This document shows, in pieces, positions 25,107-37,636 of a stretch of 64,000 bases of DNA; positions within the stretch are counted from its first letter, which is position 1, and every line of letters begins with the position of its first letter. The notes beneath the pieces were generated by a model that searched no databases, was not told the DNA's origin, and worked only from the letters and a program-made list of their open reading frames with translations. Source of the DNA: Phyto melanocephala. Its lineage: Eukaryota; Arthropoda; Insecta; Diptera; Rhinophoridae. Position numbers and translations under genes: made by a program. The stretch lies in assembly GCA_941918925.1 (NCBI GenBank), contig OW799233.1, forward strand, positions 46,709,341 through 46,773,340, written 5' to 3'.

Positions 25107-25884
25107 CAGTCGAACTTTCCTATAATGAATCTTCACAGGGACAGAAAATTATTTCACTATATAAAAATTTCATTATTCAGAAAAATTAATTTTTTTTGTT
25201 TTTTTTTTATTAAAAAAAAAAAAAATAAGCAGGTATTTTTGTTTGACATTTAAATACATTTGTCGGAACGTTGCTCTCCATCTCCAAAAAAGTTCGTAGT
25301 ACATCCAGAGAAGATGAAACGTGTTCTAATATACGTGACATTTTTATCAATATTTGCCTTACTACCCAGTTTCTCTTCATCGTCATCTGATATAATCTGC
25401 TGTAATCCACGATTTTCTAAAACACTGCTTAGAATATCTTCATCGGACGAAATATATATTTTTTCCTTGATGTCCCTTTCTCAACTTTATTAATTACTAA
25501 TACCTTTTTTTAAAAGAGAAATACTACTCCGGTGCATCATTTTCGTTCACTGAACTCGGTCAACTGATGTTAAAAGGCAAATCATTAACTTTTTTGTTTT
25601 TATTTTCTTATTTTGGAAATCCCAAAAATATTACTTATTTTCTCTATAAGTAGTGTAAAATAAAGCTGCTAAAAATAGTTCATTATATGGAGTCAAAAAC
25701 ACACGTAAAATGTATTTTTGTTTCCAAAATTTTGTTCGTAGTAAAGAAAGGTTCACTGTATGGAAATTCTTTATACGGAGATTGAAATACATTGAAAGTT
25801 AAACGAAAAAGCTGTGTTCTTGATTTAATTTCATAATAGGGAGAACTTCATTATATAGAAGTTCACTATAAGGATGTTCGACTG
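25107..25884 (-). mobile_element. pogo/Tigger-like element, internally deleted
   Basis: The termini are inverted copies of CAGTCGAAC..(T)CCTTATA..TGAA, flanked by TA on both sides (25105-25106 and 25885-25886), as in the pogo group. On the minus strand between 25480 and 25240 are two pieces in different frames: SSDEDILSSVLENRGLQQII, then LEHVSSSLDVLRTFLEMESN. These resemble the acidic tail and final helix of Tigger/CENP-B-like transposases. The DDE domain is missing, so this is a non-autonomous relic. Confidence 0.75.
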
Positions 25885-25984
25885 TATATAAAAAATAGCT
25901 CACCTTAAATAGGAGAGAGAGAGAGAAATTAAAAAAAGAAACTGGTCTCTACTCCCTTTGAAGAGATAAACTTTCATCATTACA

Positions 25985-26092
25985 GAGGCCGAATTACGGC
26001 ATTCGATCAAGATCGAAATTTTACTCGAACGATCGAGTTCGTTGTGCTTTAGGTATAGAGATTCTAATAAGGATTTTACAATTTCGGCCCCA
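25985..26092. mobile_element. candidate short MITE with GGCCGAA ends
   Basis: Inverted ends GGCCGAATTAC and GGGGCCGAAATT (complement) surround an ATCGATC/GATCGAGTTCG palindromic interior. Target duplication not clear. Confidence 0.35.
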
Positions 26093-27425
26093 GCTATACA
26101 TATATACTACCTTTGTAAAATTAAGATATTTATGTAGAAAAACACAAATTTTATATCACTTTCTAAAAGCATGAAGATTTTTATAGTTAATGATTCTGTT
26201 TTTATAACAGAGACAAATTTTTAATAAAAAGAAATAAAATCAGTCTCCCTTTTGTAAGAGAGAGAGACAGAGAGAAAACATCATAAATCGAATGGTTTTA
26301 TAGAAAATTTGTTTATAAAAGAAAGAAATTCTCTGTAAATAATTAGACTATTTTTACAAGAGGGAATTTTTTATTCAATAAAAACTAATCAACCTTTTTA
26401 AAGTTGAAATAAATTTTTGTAAACATCAGATGCCGAAGCATGCCACGGTTAACATGGGTCCCTTTTGCATTGTCTGCATTTGGAAATCTATTTTCTCAAT
26501 TGCATATATTTAAAATGTTTACAAAACTGTTTTTTCCCCAATTTAAATATTACACAAGCACCTTGTAAGTATGCCCAAATTATTTCTTGAAACACATCAA
26601 AAGGATTTTATCTTTTTGCATAAGATTTTTTTTATACTTTATTGATAACGTTTTTTAAAGGCGAATTGTGCCTTACCCAGAACACTTGTCAAGCTACGTC
26701 AATGCACAAGCATTTTGTAATTTAATATCTTTAATCAGAACAGCCTAAATACAGAACACATGTATGCTAATAGAAAAAACCGAACCATAAGCCCAAGTAA
26801 AGTTTAACAAAATAAATAAAATCACATAAAAGAATAAAAATACATGTGTATGTAATTAATTATCTAGATTATATTAAATAACAATTTAAGTCCCTTTAAT
26901 TTGCACAACCTCCTACACATTTCCCAATAAATGTTTTGTTTTTATAACCTTTTCCATATTCTTTTTCAGGATTCTCATAAAATCTCATCTTTAATCAGCC
27001 ATTAAACGTTTAGCCATAAAGTTTTTTCTATTTTATTTTATTTTCCTGTATTTAATAAGTCCCTTTGGTTTAAGTTAGAAGAAGCACATGAACAAAAAAA
27101 TATATAAAAATGTAATCATGTGGAAAAATTGGAAAATCAAAACAAATATCCACGCAGCATGGCAAAATTAAGTCATAAAAAATTAACATCATAAAAATGC
27201 ATTTTAATACGGATATGAAATTGTGACTAAATTTACAAGAAAAAAAAAACAACAACAACAACCATGACATAAGTGCATAAATAAACGGTTCTGTGGCTGA
27301 CATTATAACTGACATAATCAAAGGTTAAATATTGAAATAAAAGTAAATATTTGCATAAAATAGATGAAGCGGTAAACGTAAAGAAACTTGAAATTAAACA
27401 AATACAGAGCATACACCTAATTACT
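26093..27425. other. AT-rich intergenic stretch, nothing recognised
   Basis: Contains GA-rich microsatellite-like bits (around 26264-26278) but no supported gene or repeat boundary. Confidence 0.45.
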
Positions 27426-27518
27426 GCCGTATTCATAAAAATATTTTAGATTTTGGCTTATTTCACAAATTTCTGTACATCTGTCAAATAAGCCTTTACA
27501 AACATTTGTGAATATGGC
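27426..27518. mobile_element. hairpin MITE, second copy of the S28-intron family
   Basis: Shares GCCGTATTCATAAAAATATT and the inner GGCTTATTT..ACAGATGTC motifs with the 10902-11018 element, and is itself an imperfect inverted repeat. Diverged from that copy. Confidence 0.6.
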
Positions 27519-27597
27519 ATAAGTTAGTGTATATCACAGCATACCATAACTTTGAGTAATAAAAATTCGTATTCAGTAGATCCACCTACAATCATAA

Positions 27598-28125
27598 TTT
27601 TTTTTACCCGCCACCAAAAAAATGGTGGGAGTATATTCATTTTGTCATTCCGTTTGTAACACATCGAAATATACATTTTTGACCCCATAAAGTATATATA
27701 TTCTGAATCGGGGTTTGATTTTATGACGAGCTAGCTATGCCCGTCCGTCTGTTTGTCCGTCTTTTGAAAGTACGACAGAGGTCGAACGGAAAAAGCTAGG
27801 GGGCTCAAATTTTGCCAGAATATTTACTTTATTCTGGTATTGAAAATGGGCTAAAACGGAATATTAGAAAGAGAGTTATAGCTCGTAATGCAAGAGTAGG
27901 TAAAAAAAACCGTGTCGTTCCAACATCGAATAAAATAGAATTGTATTTCCTGAGTAAAAAAAATATTTTTCTACGAAAACTGCTTAAATCTATGCATTAG
28001 ATAATTAATTATAGATCAAAATGTACGAAAATTTATACCGCACAGTGTATTTTTCGGTATATTTAAAAACAAAAACTTCATAAAACCAACAAAATTGGAT
28101 GTACGATTCTGAAATTTTGCAAACA
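27598..28125 (-). mobile_element. second subfamily of mini-me-like repeat, 3' part, minus orientation
   Basis: Contains the GTCY-type patch (ccgtccgtctgtttgtccgt), 'gaccccataaagtatatata' and a terminus of ATACTCCCACCATTTTTTTGG type. It matches the plus-oriented 37637-38372 element in its inner parts (CACAGTGTATTTTTCGGTAT and neighbours). It joins directly to a fragment of the main subfamily at about 28126. Confidence 0.6.
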
Positions 28126-28457
28126 TCAGAAATATTCGGGAGTAGATCGGTATTGAAAATCAGAGACATCGGTACATAAACAACTGAGATATGAGCAAAG
28201 ACCCACGACCACCTCGTTTTTTTCACAAAAACAACATTACAACAACAACATACAAACGTGTATACTGGATAGAGAAAACGTGTGATCGAATCCCAGCTGA
28301 GCCAAAAAAAAATTTTTTTTTATATTTTTTTTTTAATTTTTTTTTATTTTTTTTTACTTTTGATTTAATATATTATTTATATTTATATTATTTTTTTTTT
28401 AATTTTTTTTTAATATTTTTTTTTTGTTTTATATTTATTATATATATTTTAATTATT
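28126..28457 (-). mobile_element. mini-me/Helentron-like repeat, partial copy C
   Basis: Minus-oriented middle part of the main family: 'cagaaatattcgggagtaga', the GATCGAATCCCAGCTGAGCC block, then the A/T slippery tract. Both termini are missing. Confidence 0.65.
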
Positions 28458-29331
28458 TTTATACCCTTCACACAGTGAAAAAGGGTATATATAGGTTTGT
28501 CATTCCGTGTGAAATTTCTACAATTTTCATTTCCGACCCCATAAAGTATATATTTTCTGAAAGCTTATGAATAGGGAAGTCGATTAAGCTCTGTCAGTCT
28601 GTCCGTCTGTCCGTCTGACCGTCTGTCCGTGTGTATGTTGAAATCAACTTTTTGAAGCCCCCCGACATCACTTGGACCCGGGTGAGGTATTAAAATATCA
28701 GAAATATTCGGGAGTATATCGCTATTGAAAATCAGAAACATCGGTACATAAACAACTGAGATATGAGAAAAAACCCACGACCACCTCGATTTTTTTTTCA
28801 CAAAAACAACATTACAACAACAACATACATACATACAAACTTGTATATTGGCTAAAGTAAACGTGGGATCGAAACCCAGCTGAGCCAAAAAAAAAAATTT
28901 TTTATATTTTAAAAATTTTTTTTTAAATTTTTTTTTTTAATTTTTTTTTTATTTTTTTTTTATTTTTTATTTAATATATTATTTATATTTTTATTATTTT
29001 TTTTTTTTTTAATTTTTTTTTTTATTTTTTTTTTTGTTTTATATTAATTAAATATATTTTAATAATTTTTTTAAAATTTTTTTTTTAAATTTTTTTTTAA
29101 ATTTTTGTTTAAAATTTTTTTTTAAAATTTTTTTTTTATTTTTTTTTTTTAACATACATACGTAAATTTATAATTTTACAATGGGATGTTTTTTATATAT
29201 GTATATTTTTTATATGTATGTACGTATTTCATATGAGATGAATGGTGATACAAACTACTGTTATTGCATGACTACACGTTGTGAAGGGTATATAAGATTC
29301 GGAAAGGCCGAATATAGCGCTCTTACTTGTT
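28458..29331 (-). mobile_element. mini-me/Helentron-like repeat, copy D
   Basis: Full-length minus-oriented copy. Its 3' terminus is seen as TATACCCTTCACACAGTGAA at about 28459. It has a GTCY patch (gtctgtccgtctgtccgtct), the conserved GATCGAAACCCAGCTGAGCC block, a long T/A slippery tract (28885-29150) and a 5' end near 29331 (complement of ACAAGTAAGAGCGC). Confidence 0.78.
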
Positions 29332-29363
29332 TTTTAATTTTTTCTATTTTTTTTATATTGTTT

Positions 29364-29523
29364 TTTAACATACATACGTAAATTTATAATTTTACAATGG
29401 GATGTTTTTATATATGTATTTCATATGGGATGAATGGTGATACAAACTACTGTTATTGCATGACTACACTTTGTGAAGGGTATATAAGATTCGGCACGGA
29501 CGAATATAGCGCTCTTACTTGTT
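29364..29523 (-). mobile_element. mini-me/Helentron-like repeat, 5' part only (copy E)
   Basis: Repeats the 5' 160 bp of copy D almost exactly, lying directly behind it in the same orientation. Either a partial tandem duplication or a nested truncated copy. Confidence 0.7.
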
Positions 29524-30010
29524 GTCAAAGCTTTGTTCTAATGGAAAATAAATGTAACACGCCCACTTTTACGTCCATCTCCCATATAACGCTCTACCTT
29601 AAACTCATATAATTTCTCTATTGACAAAGTTTTTGGAAGAATAAAGATCTAAATTGAAATATCTAAGTTGTATTCATTAGCAGAAACAACCTCGACACGT
29701 CTACTATAACGCCCACTTTTCACGTAATCTACTGTTAATGAAATTTAAAAGCTCATAAAACCGACAAAATTTGAGGTATGATGATGAAATTTGCTACAGA
29801 TATCCTTTTAGTCAATGTCATTATTATGCCAGAAAATTTGGGTGACACGCTCACTTTAACGCCTACTTCCCGTAGAACGGTTTATCTTAAATTCATATAA
29901 ATTTATTAGCAGAAACTAAACTGACACGCCTACTTTAACGCCCACTTTCATAGAAAGACTAAATTTACGAAAACATTTTACTAGCATATCGAAGTTAAAC
30001 AAAGTAAGTG
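29524..30010 (-). repeat. interior of the second mini-me-like subfamily
   Basis: Phrases such as 'cgcccacttt(a)acg', 'attagcagaaact' and 'aaattcatataa' repeat several times here. In complement they match 37830-37950 (gtaggcgtgtcaatagagtt and the following sequence). No coding content. Confidence 0.5.
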
Positions 30011-30245
30011 ATACATATTTCATTTTGATGATTTTGTGGTTCACTCCAAATCGCTGGCTTCATAAAGGCTTCATAAAGACTTATGACTACCTTTTAACCA
30101 ACCTCCTAGAGACTTATCACAGCTACTACAACATAGTTTCGGCAGCCAATTTTTATCTCTATCATCGGTAGGAAACCCAAAATAACGGCGATAAGCATCT
30201 TTAACCGTGGAAGATATTGTCTCCCGTTGAGAACTTAAAGTTATT

Positions 30246-31255
30246 TTTTTATTTATTTATTTATTTATTTAAAAATTAGTTATAAACTAGCACAACAAGA
30301 TAGATATCTTATAAATGACAGTACTAGTCGTTTAAATTATATACATTTTAATGGATGTTTAACTAATGCTATACATAAAAAAAAAATACGTTGTATAAAA
30401 AAAGATTAAAATAGATTTTTAGATTATACTAATTTAAAGTAAAAAATAAAGAACAAAGAAAGGAAAAAAAAACAAGTTTGAATTTTACAAAGTTTACAAG
30501 TTTATGTCGTTAAAACGATATTGTAACTCCTTTTTAAACTGTGATGCATTGCTTATTAGTTGAGTTCTGTAAGGCAGTCTATTCCAAAGACTATATGTTG
30601 AAATAAAGAATTGTCTCTTTGACGTTAGGGTTTTATGTTTTTTCTGGATAATTCTTTTGCCACGGGGTAAATCGCTAAATTTAATTTTGGAGAAAAGGTA
30701 ACTAGGTTGTTCTGTATAAATGATTTTGTGTAAAAATAGCAGGCTCCTGAAGTTTAGAAGATCACGAAAGCTCATATTAAATAAGCGGTAAGAAAAACGA
30801 GATATGCTGACAAAACGGGTCTTATTAAAAACATATCTGGCTATATTGTTGTAGGCAACATTAAGATTATGAAAATCGTGGTAATTACAGTTCGCAAAGA
30901 CTTCACATCCATATAAAAGCATAGGAATTAGATAAGCCTTTGCTAGGAGCATTCAGATACTAGATGGTGTTGATAGTTGCACGGACCATAGATTTCTGAG
31001 CATACCATGAACTCTTCCTACGGCTCCGTTTATATGATTTGTCCATGTGAGGCGATCATTAAAGGTTATTCCAAGGTTTTTCGATGCTTGAACAAGAGAA
31101 ATTTCAGAATTGTTAATTTTTATTTTGATATTTGTGTCAAGTAAACGTTTACTTTTGGATATGAATATGCATTTAGACTTGGCCGGATAAAGACATAATC
31201 CATTATACATTGCCCACTGATGAATATTGTTTAAGTCATTGTTGATGTTAGAGAC
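30246..31255 (-). pseudogene. 5'-truncated LINE (CR1/Jockey-type) reverse transcriptase
   Basis: The minus strand encodes the C-terminal reverse transcriptase: CLYPAKSKCIFISKSKR, ASKNLGITFNDRLTWTNHIN, LLAKAYLIPMLLYGCEVF, then the tail ending SLWNRLPYRTQLI. Frames 31210-30953 and 30952-30494 are one frame split by a single TGA (SSI-stop-MLLAKAY), most simply a CGA to TGA change. The 3' end carries a (TAAA)n tail at about 30246-30272. The 5' end is truncated near 31255, so endonuclease and RT palm are missing. Recently inserted but inactive. Clade is inferred from the WNRLP tail. Confidence 0.85.
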
Positions 31256-32276
31256 ACATTAGTTAGATTGCCACAAACGTAACAAAATAAATTTGAAGAT
31301 TTGTTACAAATCCTTGACATTTTGTAATATGATATTTCTTTACACAATAACGAAGAACGCTATAAGATCTATTTACTGTTGCTGATTTTAACCGCACGAT
31401 ATTCAAATTAAAAGTGACTCACTTATTGTCCATCAGCTTCTATACATACAATAAATACCAGAATCTACCCTAATGCTCTTAATTTGAAATCACAGGTAAT
31501 TGAAAAATACTGTTATAAATTTAAATTCCAAGAACTATGCAAAATACCATTGTACTTTAGTTCCATTACCTGCTCACTTAACGAAATGTTACATATATCA
31601 TATGTAAGGCTGGTTGCATTACAATATTGGGTACCTGCGGTAAATTGGCAATAAAATCTACATTTTTTAACCGATTTTTATGGTTTATTACTTTTTTTAT
31701 TTCCAAGATAAGTAGGTTTTAGAAAAAAGTTTAAAATGTTGAATATTTGCCTTATATTTTTTTTAATTCCATTTTTAAATTGAAAAATATTACGAACTTT
31801 GCACGAACTTTTTCTCCATTAATTTCTAAATAACTCCAAAACGATAAGAGATAGAAAAAGAACTGAAATAAAAACAATTTTGTTACACATTTTTTGGTGG
31901 TTTACGTTTGAAAATCGGATGACTGGTTCTCGAGTTAGGATTAAATATGTGTCCGTAGCTGACTAATTTAGGGGGAAAAATTTGCCACGCCCATAAAAAA
32001 AATCCCGATCTGATGGAAAAAAACCGACAACGGATTTGAGTTCAGCGCGTCAAAATCCATATAGTCCACATAGTTTTATTAAATGGAGGATTTTGCTGCA
32101 GAGCAGTGTTATTTATTGCTTGTTCGTGTGGAAACATTTTCACCAGAGAGGTACTATTGAATTTGTTTCTCCCATAGTAATTTTTTCTGGAGTAAACTTA
32201 TTGAACCATTTTAGTACTTCATTATTAAAGTCCACCTTACATGCTTACGAACCATAAGTAAAATAAAATACATATA
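31256..32276. other. intergenic stretch, no gene seen
   Basis: No protein-like frame. The 31990-32040 part has the 'gccacgcccat' phrase common to several repeats here. Confidence 0.4.
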
Positions 32277-32284
32277 ACAACAGC

Positions 32285-32410
32285 CAAGTCGAGTTCATGT
32301 ACCAGGTGGTGCCAAATTAGCAGGTGATTTTCGTAAGAAGTTTGCAACAAAGTACTAGGAAGATTTTGTTGTTGAAGACTTGACACCACCTGGTACATGA
32401 ATTCGCTTTG
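32285..32410. mobile_element. hAT-like hairpin MITE with 8-bp target duplication
   Basis: A 126-bp element whose ends are inverted copies of CAA(G/A)(T/G)CGA(G/A)TTCATGTACC continuing through AGGTGGTG. It is flanked by ACAACAGC (32277-32284) and ACAACAGT (32411-32418), an 8-bp near-perfect duplication typical of hAT elements. The terminus resembles the CAAGGC-type MITEs at 51.6 and 52.3 kb. Confidence 0.75.
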
Positions 32411-32418
32411 ACAACAGT

Positions 32419-33126
32419 ATTGCAACAAAAACAAAGGGCCAATTCAAAGTAGACTCTCATATTGTACTATGTCATATAATTCATATTAATATGACTAGTG
32501 ACTTTGAACACCTTTTGTTAACAAATGATGTATTTAATACAAGAAAGAAGACAAAGAGATGACGCTGTTAAAAATTGTATGTATACAAGAAAGAAGAAAA
32601 TAGAAAATATTCTCTTTGAGAAGTGAGAAGCGAAGAAATTCTCTCTGAGAGACAGTATGGTTAAAAGTATAACATAAACAATTTCTTATACATAGGAAAC
32701 AAATGTGTAAAGTCATATTATTTTTTTTGTATGGAAATTACTAACAAAAATTTTAAGCATGCATAAAATAATATGAAATAGTACAAATACGACTGATATG
32801 CAACCACTTTGAATTGGCCCAATGAAGCTGACAGAATAAATAAAACACACACAAACAAAATTAAAGAGAACATGGACAAATTTTTAAATTGTACCAAGTA
32901 GATCGCGGTAGTACCACGGTGCCAACAAGGTCAAAAATGAACCATAAAAAGTACAATTGTATCATGATTTCCATCCGTGTTCTTTACACAAAAAATGTCT
33001 CTCTCTTTGCGAGAGAAACATTCTGTTTTGCCATAGAAGATTATTCTTCATAAAAATACAGCCGGGTGTAAAGTTAAATACTCTTTTTATTTGTTTGTGT
33101 TGTATTCTTTTCTATCGGGTGATTTA
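32419..33126. other. intergenic stretch, nothing recognised
   Basis: No coding frame, repeat ends or RNA gene seen. Confidence 0.4.
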
Positions 33127-33930
33127 TCGTGAGGTTTGATTATTAAAAGACTTTCTTTGACCGATCACGCATGACTCATATCAAACTGCTTTAACATTTT
33201 TATTCATCATCGTTTGGTAAGTCATCATGGAAAGACTTACACCATTTCGTTTAACTGCGCATAATCGACCTACTAAAACCACTATTGCCAATACTATTCG
33301 TAAGACAAAATTACCGTATTTGGACTGATGAGTAACCTGAAGAGTATCAAGAGCTACCATTATATCCATTAAAAACAACCTATAGTTTGGTTATGAGCTG
33401 GTGGAATCATTGGTTCACATTTCTTCAAAAATTAGTCAAATCAAAATGTTACCGTCAATGTTAACCGTTATCGCACACTGTTAACGGACTATGTGCTTTC
33501 TGAAATTCAAGCGCATTGGTCTCAGTGAGCTCCAGTTTCAACAAGACGGTGCTACGAGCCGTTTAACGCCTAAAAGAATGGACAACATTCCATCATTTTG
33601 ATGAGCACTTAATATCGCTTTTTGCTACAGAAAATTGACAACGTAGATCTTGCGATATTACACCTTTAGAGTATTTTCTCTGGGGATATGTAAAGTCTGA
33701 GCTCTCCAACAATAAGCCAGCTACGATTGATGCTTTGGAAGCCATCATTACTCGTGTTATTCGAGAGACATCAGTTGCTATGCTCGAACGAGTTTTGAAC
33801 TTACATTTACATGATATCAATTTCAAACAGTAAATGCCAAAATTTTTTCTTTTAACCGATAGTAAAAATTTTAAGTTCATAATTCAAATTAATGTGTTTT
33901 ATTTTTTTTTTATAAATCAAACCTCACGAT
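33127..33930 (+). mobile_element. decayed mariner-like element
   Basis: The ends are inverted copies of TCGTGAGGTTTGATT (33127 on; complement ending 33930). The plus strand has broken transposase pieces: ALVSVSSSFNKTVLRAV (a decayed WFQQDGAT.H region) near 33520-33560, SCDITPLEYFLWGYVKSELS near 33650-33705, and a C-terminal NNKPATIDALEAIITRVIRE near 33705-33770. It is shorter than a full element and riddled with stops. Confidence 0.8.
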
Positions 33931-36900
33931 TAATCAACCGATACAACAAAAACATATCAATTTGTATACAAGTGTATGAAATTTTAATGAAAATATACGA
34001 AATTGCTGACAGAGTGATATAAAATATCGTTGCGTCTAGATTCTGTTGTCATAAAACAGTTTTGCCTCAAAAAGTTTTACATATTTGCTACATACAATTT
34101 TTCACCGATATAGAGGATAAGATATCTTACTCTCTTAGCGAAAGCGCCATATTTAATATTTATTTATTTTACCAAATTTTCTGTAACAAGAGTATTACTT
34201 CAAATTTGAACATAACAAATTTATAACTTTTTCTTAAAGAAAATAGTAACTAATGGAAACGCAGATTTTACACTTTTGTTATTTCAATTAAAAGCAAGAA
34301 AATCCTTGACCTGTAATACAATATTTTGGCTTACGGTTGTTCAGTTTCACTCCACCTTATTTTTTCTTCTTATTTTTTTTAGCTCAACAACTGCTTGTAA
34401 TGTAGACGACCACTTGTTAAAAGTTGTACAAAATGTACAACAGTTTTCTTAAGTAGAGGATTTTTTTTTTTTAATTTTTGTAAAACTTTTTGGTTTATTT
34501 TTCTGGGTTGGTGCGTGTGATTTTTTTGGTATTTCATTATTATCATTTATATTATTCTTTGAAGTTTTCATATATTTTTATAGTATACTTGAAAAACTTT
34601 TTACACATTTTCTTATATATTGACTTTAATTACCCTTAACTTAAACAATATAACTCCCCAACTGCCCCAGTATTATGCTGGCGATGATACGAATAATTAT
34701 GTTTGTCCCTTTTGACTTAAATAACTTTATATATTTTACTTAAGTCTATGAATAAAAAAAGTTGTCACACATTGAAATATTGTTTTTAAGCAACAACTGA
34801 ACACATGTGATGATGATTCCTTAGGAATTTTACCAAAAAATATAATGAACAAGTTGAGAAAATTTTTTGCCTGGATTAATATGTACAATAAATGAAAATG
34901 ATTCAACCAGTTTTTTATTGAAATCTCAAATTTTCATATAAAATTTAAAATATTAAAATGTAGTTTTTCTCCCTTTAATCCTTTGAAAAGTTTTTGATAC
35001 TAAACAGTTCTTTAAGTAGATTTCAAAATTTCACTTTATATAAAATATAAATATAAATTCTCTATATTGTCCTTTAATAAAAATAAAAATTAATTATTCT
35101 TTTTGTCATTTATAACTTAATAAGCAAAAACTTATATCATCATAAACTCTTGTTTTCTTAGTTAATTAAACGTGCAAACAAAAAGGATTGTACTGGCTCA
35201 TCTCACTTACATACAATTTACCTTTCAACACAAACACACATATATATTTACCTTTCATAGATGTGTATGTATATGTTATGTGATGTTATAGAAATATTCT
35301 ATTGGCTTAAATAATGCCTTAAAGGTTCGAATAGATAATGTATCTTCATTATAAACTTATGCGATTAAATAAGACAAATTGTGGAGGGGTTATAGAGGAG
35401 ATAGTGTCATGTCGGGACCAGTTTTCATTTCTAAACATACATATTAATATAATGTCATGTGATGACAGATTTATATGTACATATACTATATTTGATACAA
35501 TACAACAATGCCAATATGTATGAGAATTACTTGAGCAAACACATTTATTATCCCATTCGCCCACAGATGCTTATAAATATTTATAATGTTTGTTTAGACG
35601 ATGAGTGTATGTGTGTGTGTGATCATTTTGCCATGTATGTATAATACATTGTCACTTAAGGTATCTACATACATACATATTTTGAGAACAATATTTAAAC
35701 AAATAGTGCACGTCTCTTGGCTATTGCAACAAAGCCTTTGGTAACATAGTTGCAAGGTGTTGGATTAAAGTTTGTCTAAATTGAATTAATTTCAAACTAA
35801 AGTAAAGACATTCACAAACATGGGAAATATATTAAAGAATATGTCGTAAAATTCATATGAATGAATTAATTATTCGTTTTTGAACATAAATTATTTTCAA
35901 AAATTTGTTAATAAATATAAATTGAATTATATTTTATTGACATTTTTTATATGTAATTTCCCCTGTTCTATTTTTCGAGTGCTATTGTTTATAACAGCAG
36001 GGATATGACAATTTCGAACAATTTGATTTCACTCGCAATACAGAACAGGGACATACATACATGTTTTGTAAAAACAGCTAGATATTTTATTATTTATTAT
36101 TAATGACATATAAAAGTTTTAATAATAGTAAAACTAACAGTAATTTATTTTTTTTTTAACCGTACAACAGTTACACTATGTTTCAGTAGTAATTGATATC
36201 TTCTTTATAAATAAAAATCAAATGTCGTTCGTTGGTAATCACATTGCTCTTTAAATTTATCATTATCCTGACATTTGTAACAAAAATTTTAAAAAAAAGA
36301 ACTTAAACATATTGGTACTCGCTACATGTACATACATACTTATATTCAGGAAATTGCAACAGGCAACAAATATAAACAGCCATGTCTTTACAAACAAACT
36401 TTTATAATTCCTACATGATAAATTAAAAAAACCCATCAACATAGATAATTTCAAATCCAAATCAGTTACATATGTATGTATAAAAACCTTCACAAATGTT
36501 GAAATTATTGGTAAATTAAAAATTATATAATATGCGATATGTTAAATATCAAATCAAATCGTTTCTATTGCAATGCCTATAAATTGTCGTTTTAATAGTT
36601 TGTTCTATTTGATGACCACATTTAAACACATTCTCACTCTGTCTGACCGCATATAACAGCAACAACAATTGTTTAAACTCAAACACATATAAGCAGCTGA
36701 AATGGGTGTTAATATAACTACTGCATTTAAATAAAAGGAAGCTAAACCGCAGTAATAAATCGACACATACATATAAAGGATAAATTTAAATCGTTAATAG
36801 CCAGCATGAATGTCATGAGGAAGATGTAACTGTCAATGCGTTCAACTTATGGTTAAGTGATTCAATTTACGTTAATATATTCCTCATTTTAACATATGCG

Positions 36901-36932
36901 TGCCATGGGAGATGATTTGTTAATGTGAATCT
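33931..36932. other. gene-free AT-rich stretch
   Basis: Three kilobases of AT-rich DNA with CATACATA/TATG microsatellite-like runs (for example 35660-35685). No coding, RNA or element ends that I can support. Confidence 0.45.
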
Positions 36933-37480
36933 TCTATATATATAAAATTGAAACTCTGTCTGTGTGTTAGCTATAGACTCCGAAACTGAAAACCCGATCG
37001 AGCTCAAACTTTGGCAAGTTGTTGTACACATACCAGGGAGTGTTTATGGGTGAAAAAAAGTGGACGGGGCCACGCCCATAAAAAATTACTTCTCATTTTT
37101 AGCTACGTGCACTGGACCGATTTTTCTGAAACTTTGCACTCATATTGAGCTGTCATGACTTTACAATTCCGTGATTAGAAAAGTGGGCAGTGCCACGCCC
37201 ATAAAAAAGTTATCTTTTTCAGCTACTTAAACTTCACCGATTTCTCTAAAACTTTTCACACACATATTGAGATCTCATGATTATACAATTTCGTGATTAG
37301 AAAAGTGGGCAGGGCCACGCCCATAAAAAAAGTTATAATATTGAGGTACTTGCTCTGGACCGATTTCTGTGAAACTTTGCACACATATTGAGCTGTGAAC
37401 ACTTTACAATTTCGTGATTAGAAAAGTGGGCAGTGCCACGCCCATTAATTATAATTTTTAGCTTTTTGCACTTGATATTC
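36933..37480 (+). repeat. about 122-bp tandem repeats behind a Helitron-like 5' end
   Basis: TCTATATATATAAAATTGAA followed by ACTCTGTCTGTGTG resembles the 5' end of insect Helitrons. Behind it, a unit containing 'GTGGGCAGTGCCACGCCCAT..CTGGACCGATTT..TGAAACTTTGCACACATATTGAG' repeats at 122-123-bp spacing; the CCACGCCCAT phrase falls at about 37070, 37193, 37315 and 37437. No 3' Helitron hairpin was identified, so the class is tentative. Confidence 0.6.
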
Positions 37481-37636
37481 AATTTCAATTCAGAAATTAA
37501 ATTATTTTTTATGATTTACGGCCCTTATCACAAAGTACGATTAGCATTTAACCGGCAGAAATTAATCAAAAAATCTTTGTTAAATTTAATCGAACAAAGT
37601 CTTCTGGTTAAAGGATTTAATTAAAATAAAAATAAA

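Noticed and set aside
28262..28305. Possible tRNA gene suggested by a TTCGA-type B box
   Set aside because: No cloverleaf can be drawn; the motif is part of the repeated mini-me-like core.
33593..33880. 95-codon minus frame
   Set aside because: It is the antisense shadow of the mariner C-terminal region on the plus strand.
36933..37480. Regularly spaced repeats considered as a CRISPR array
   Set aside because: The units are about 122-bp contiguous tandem repeats without unique spacers, in an insect genome.
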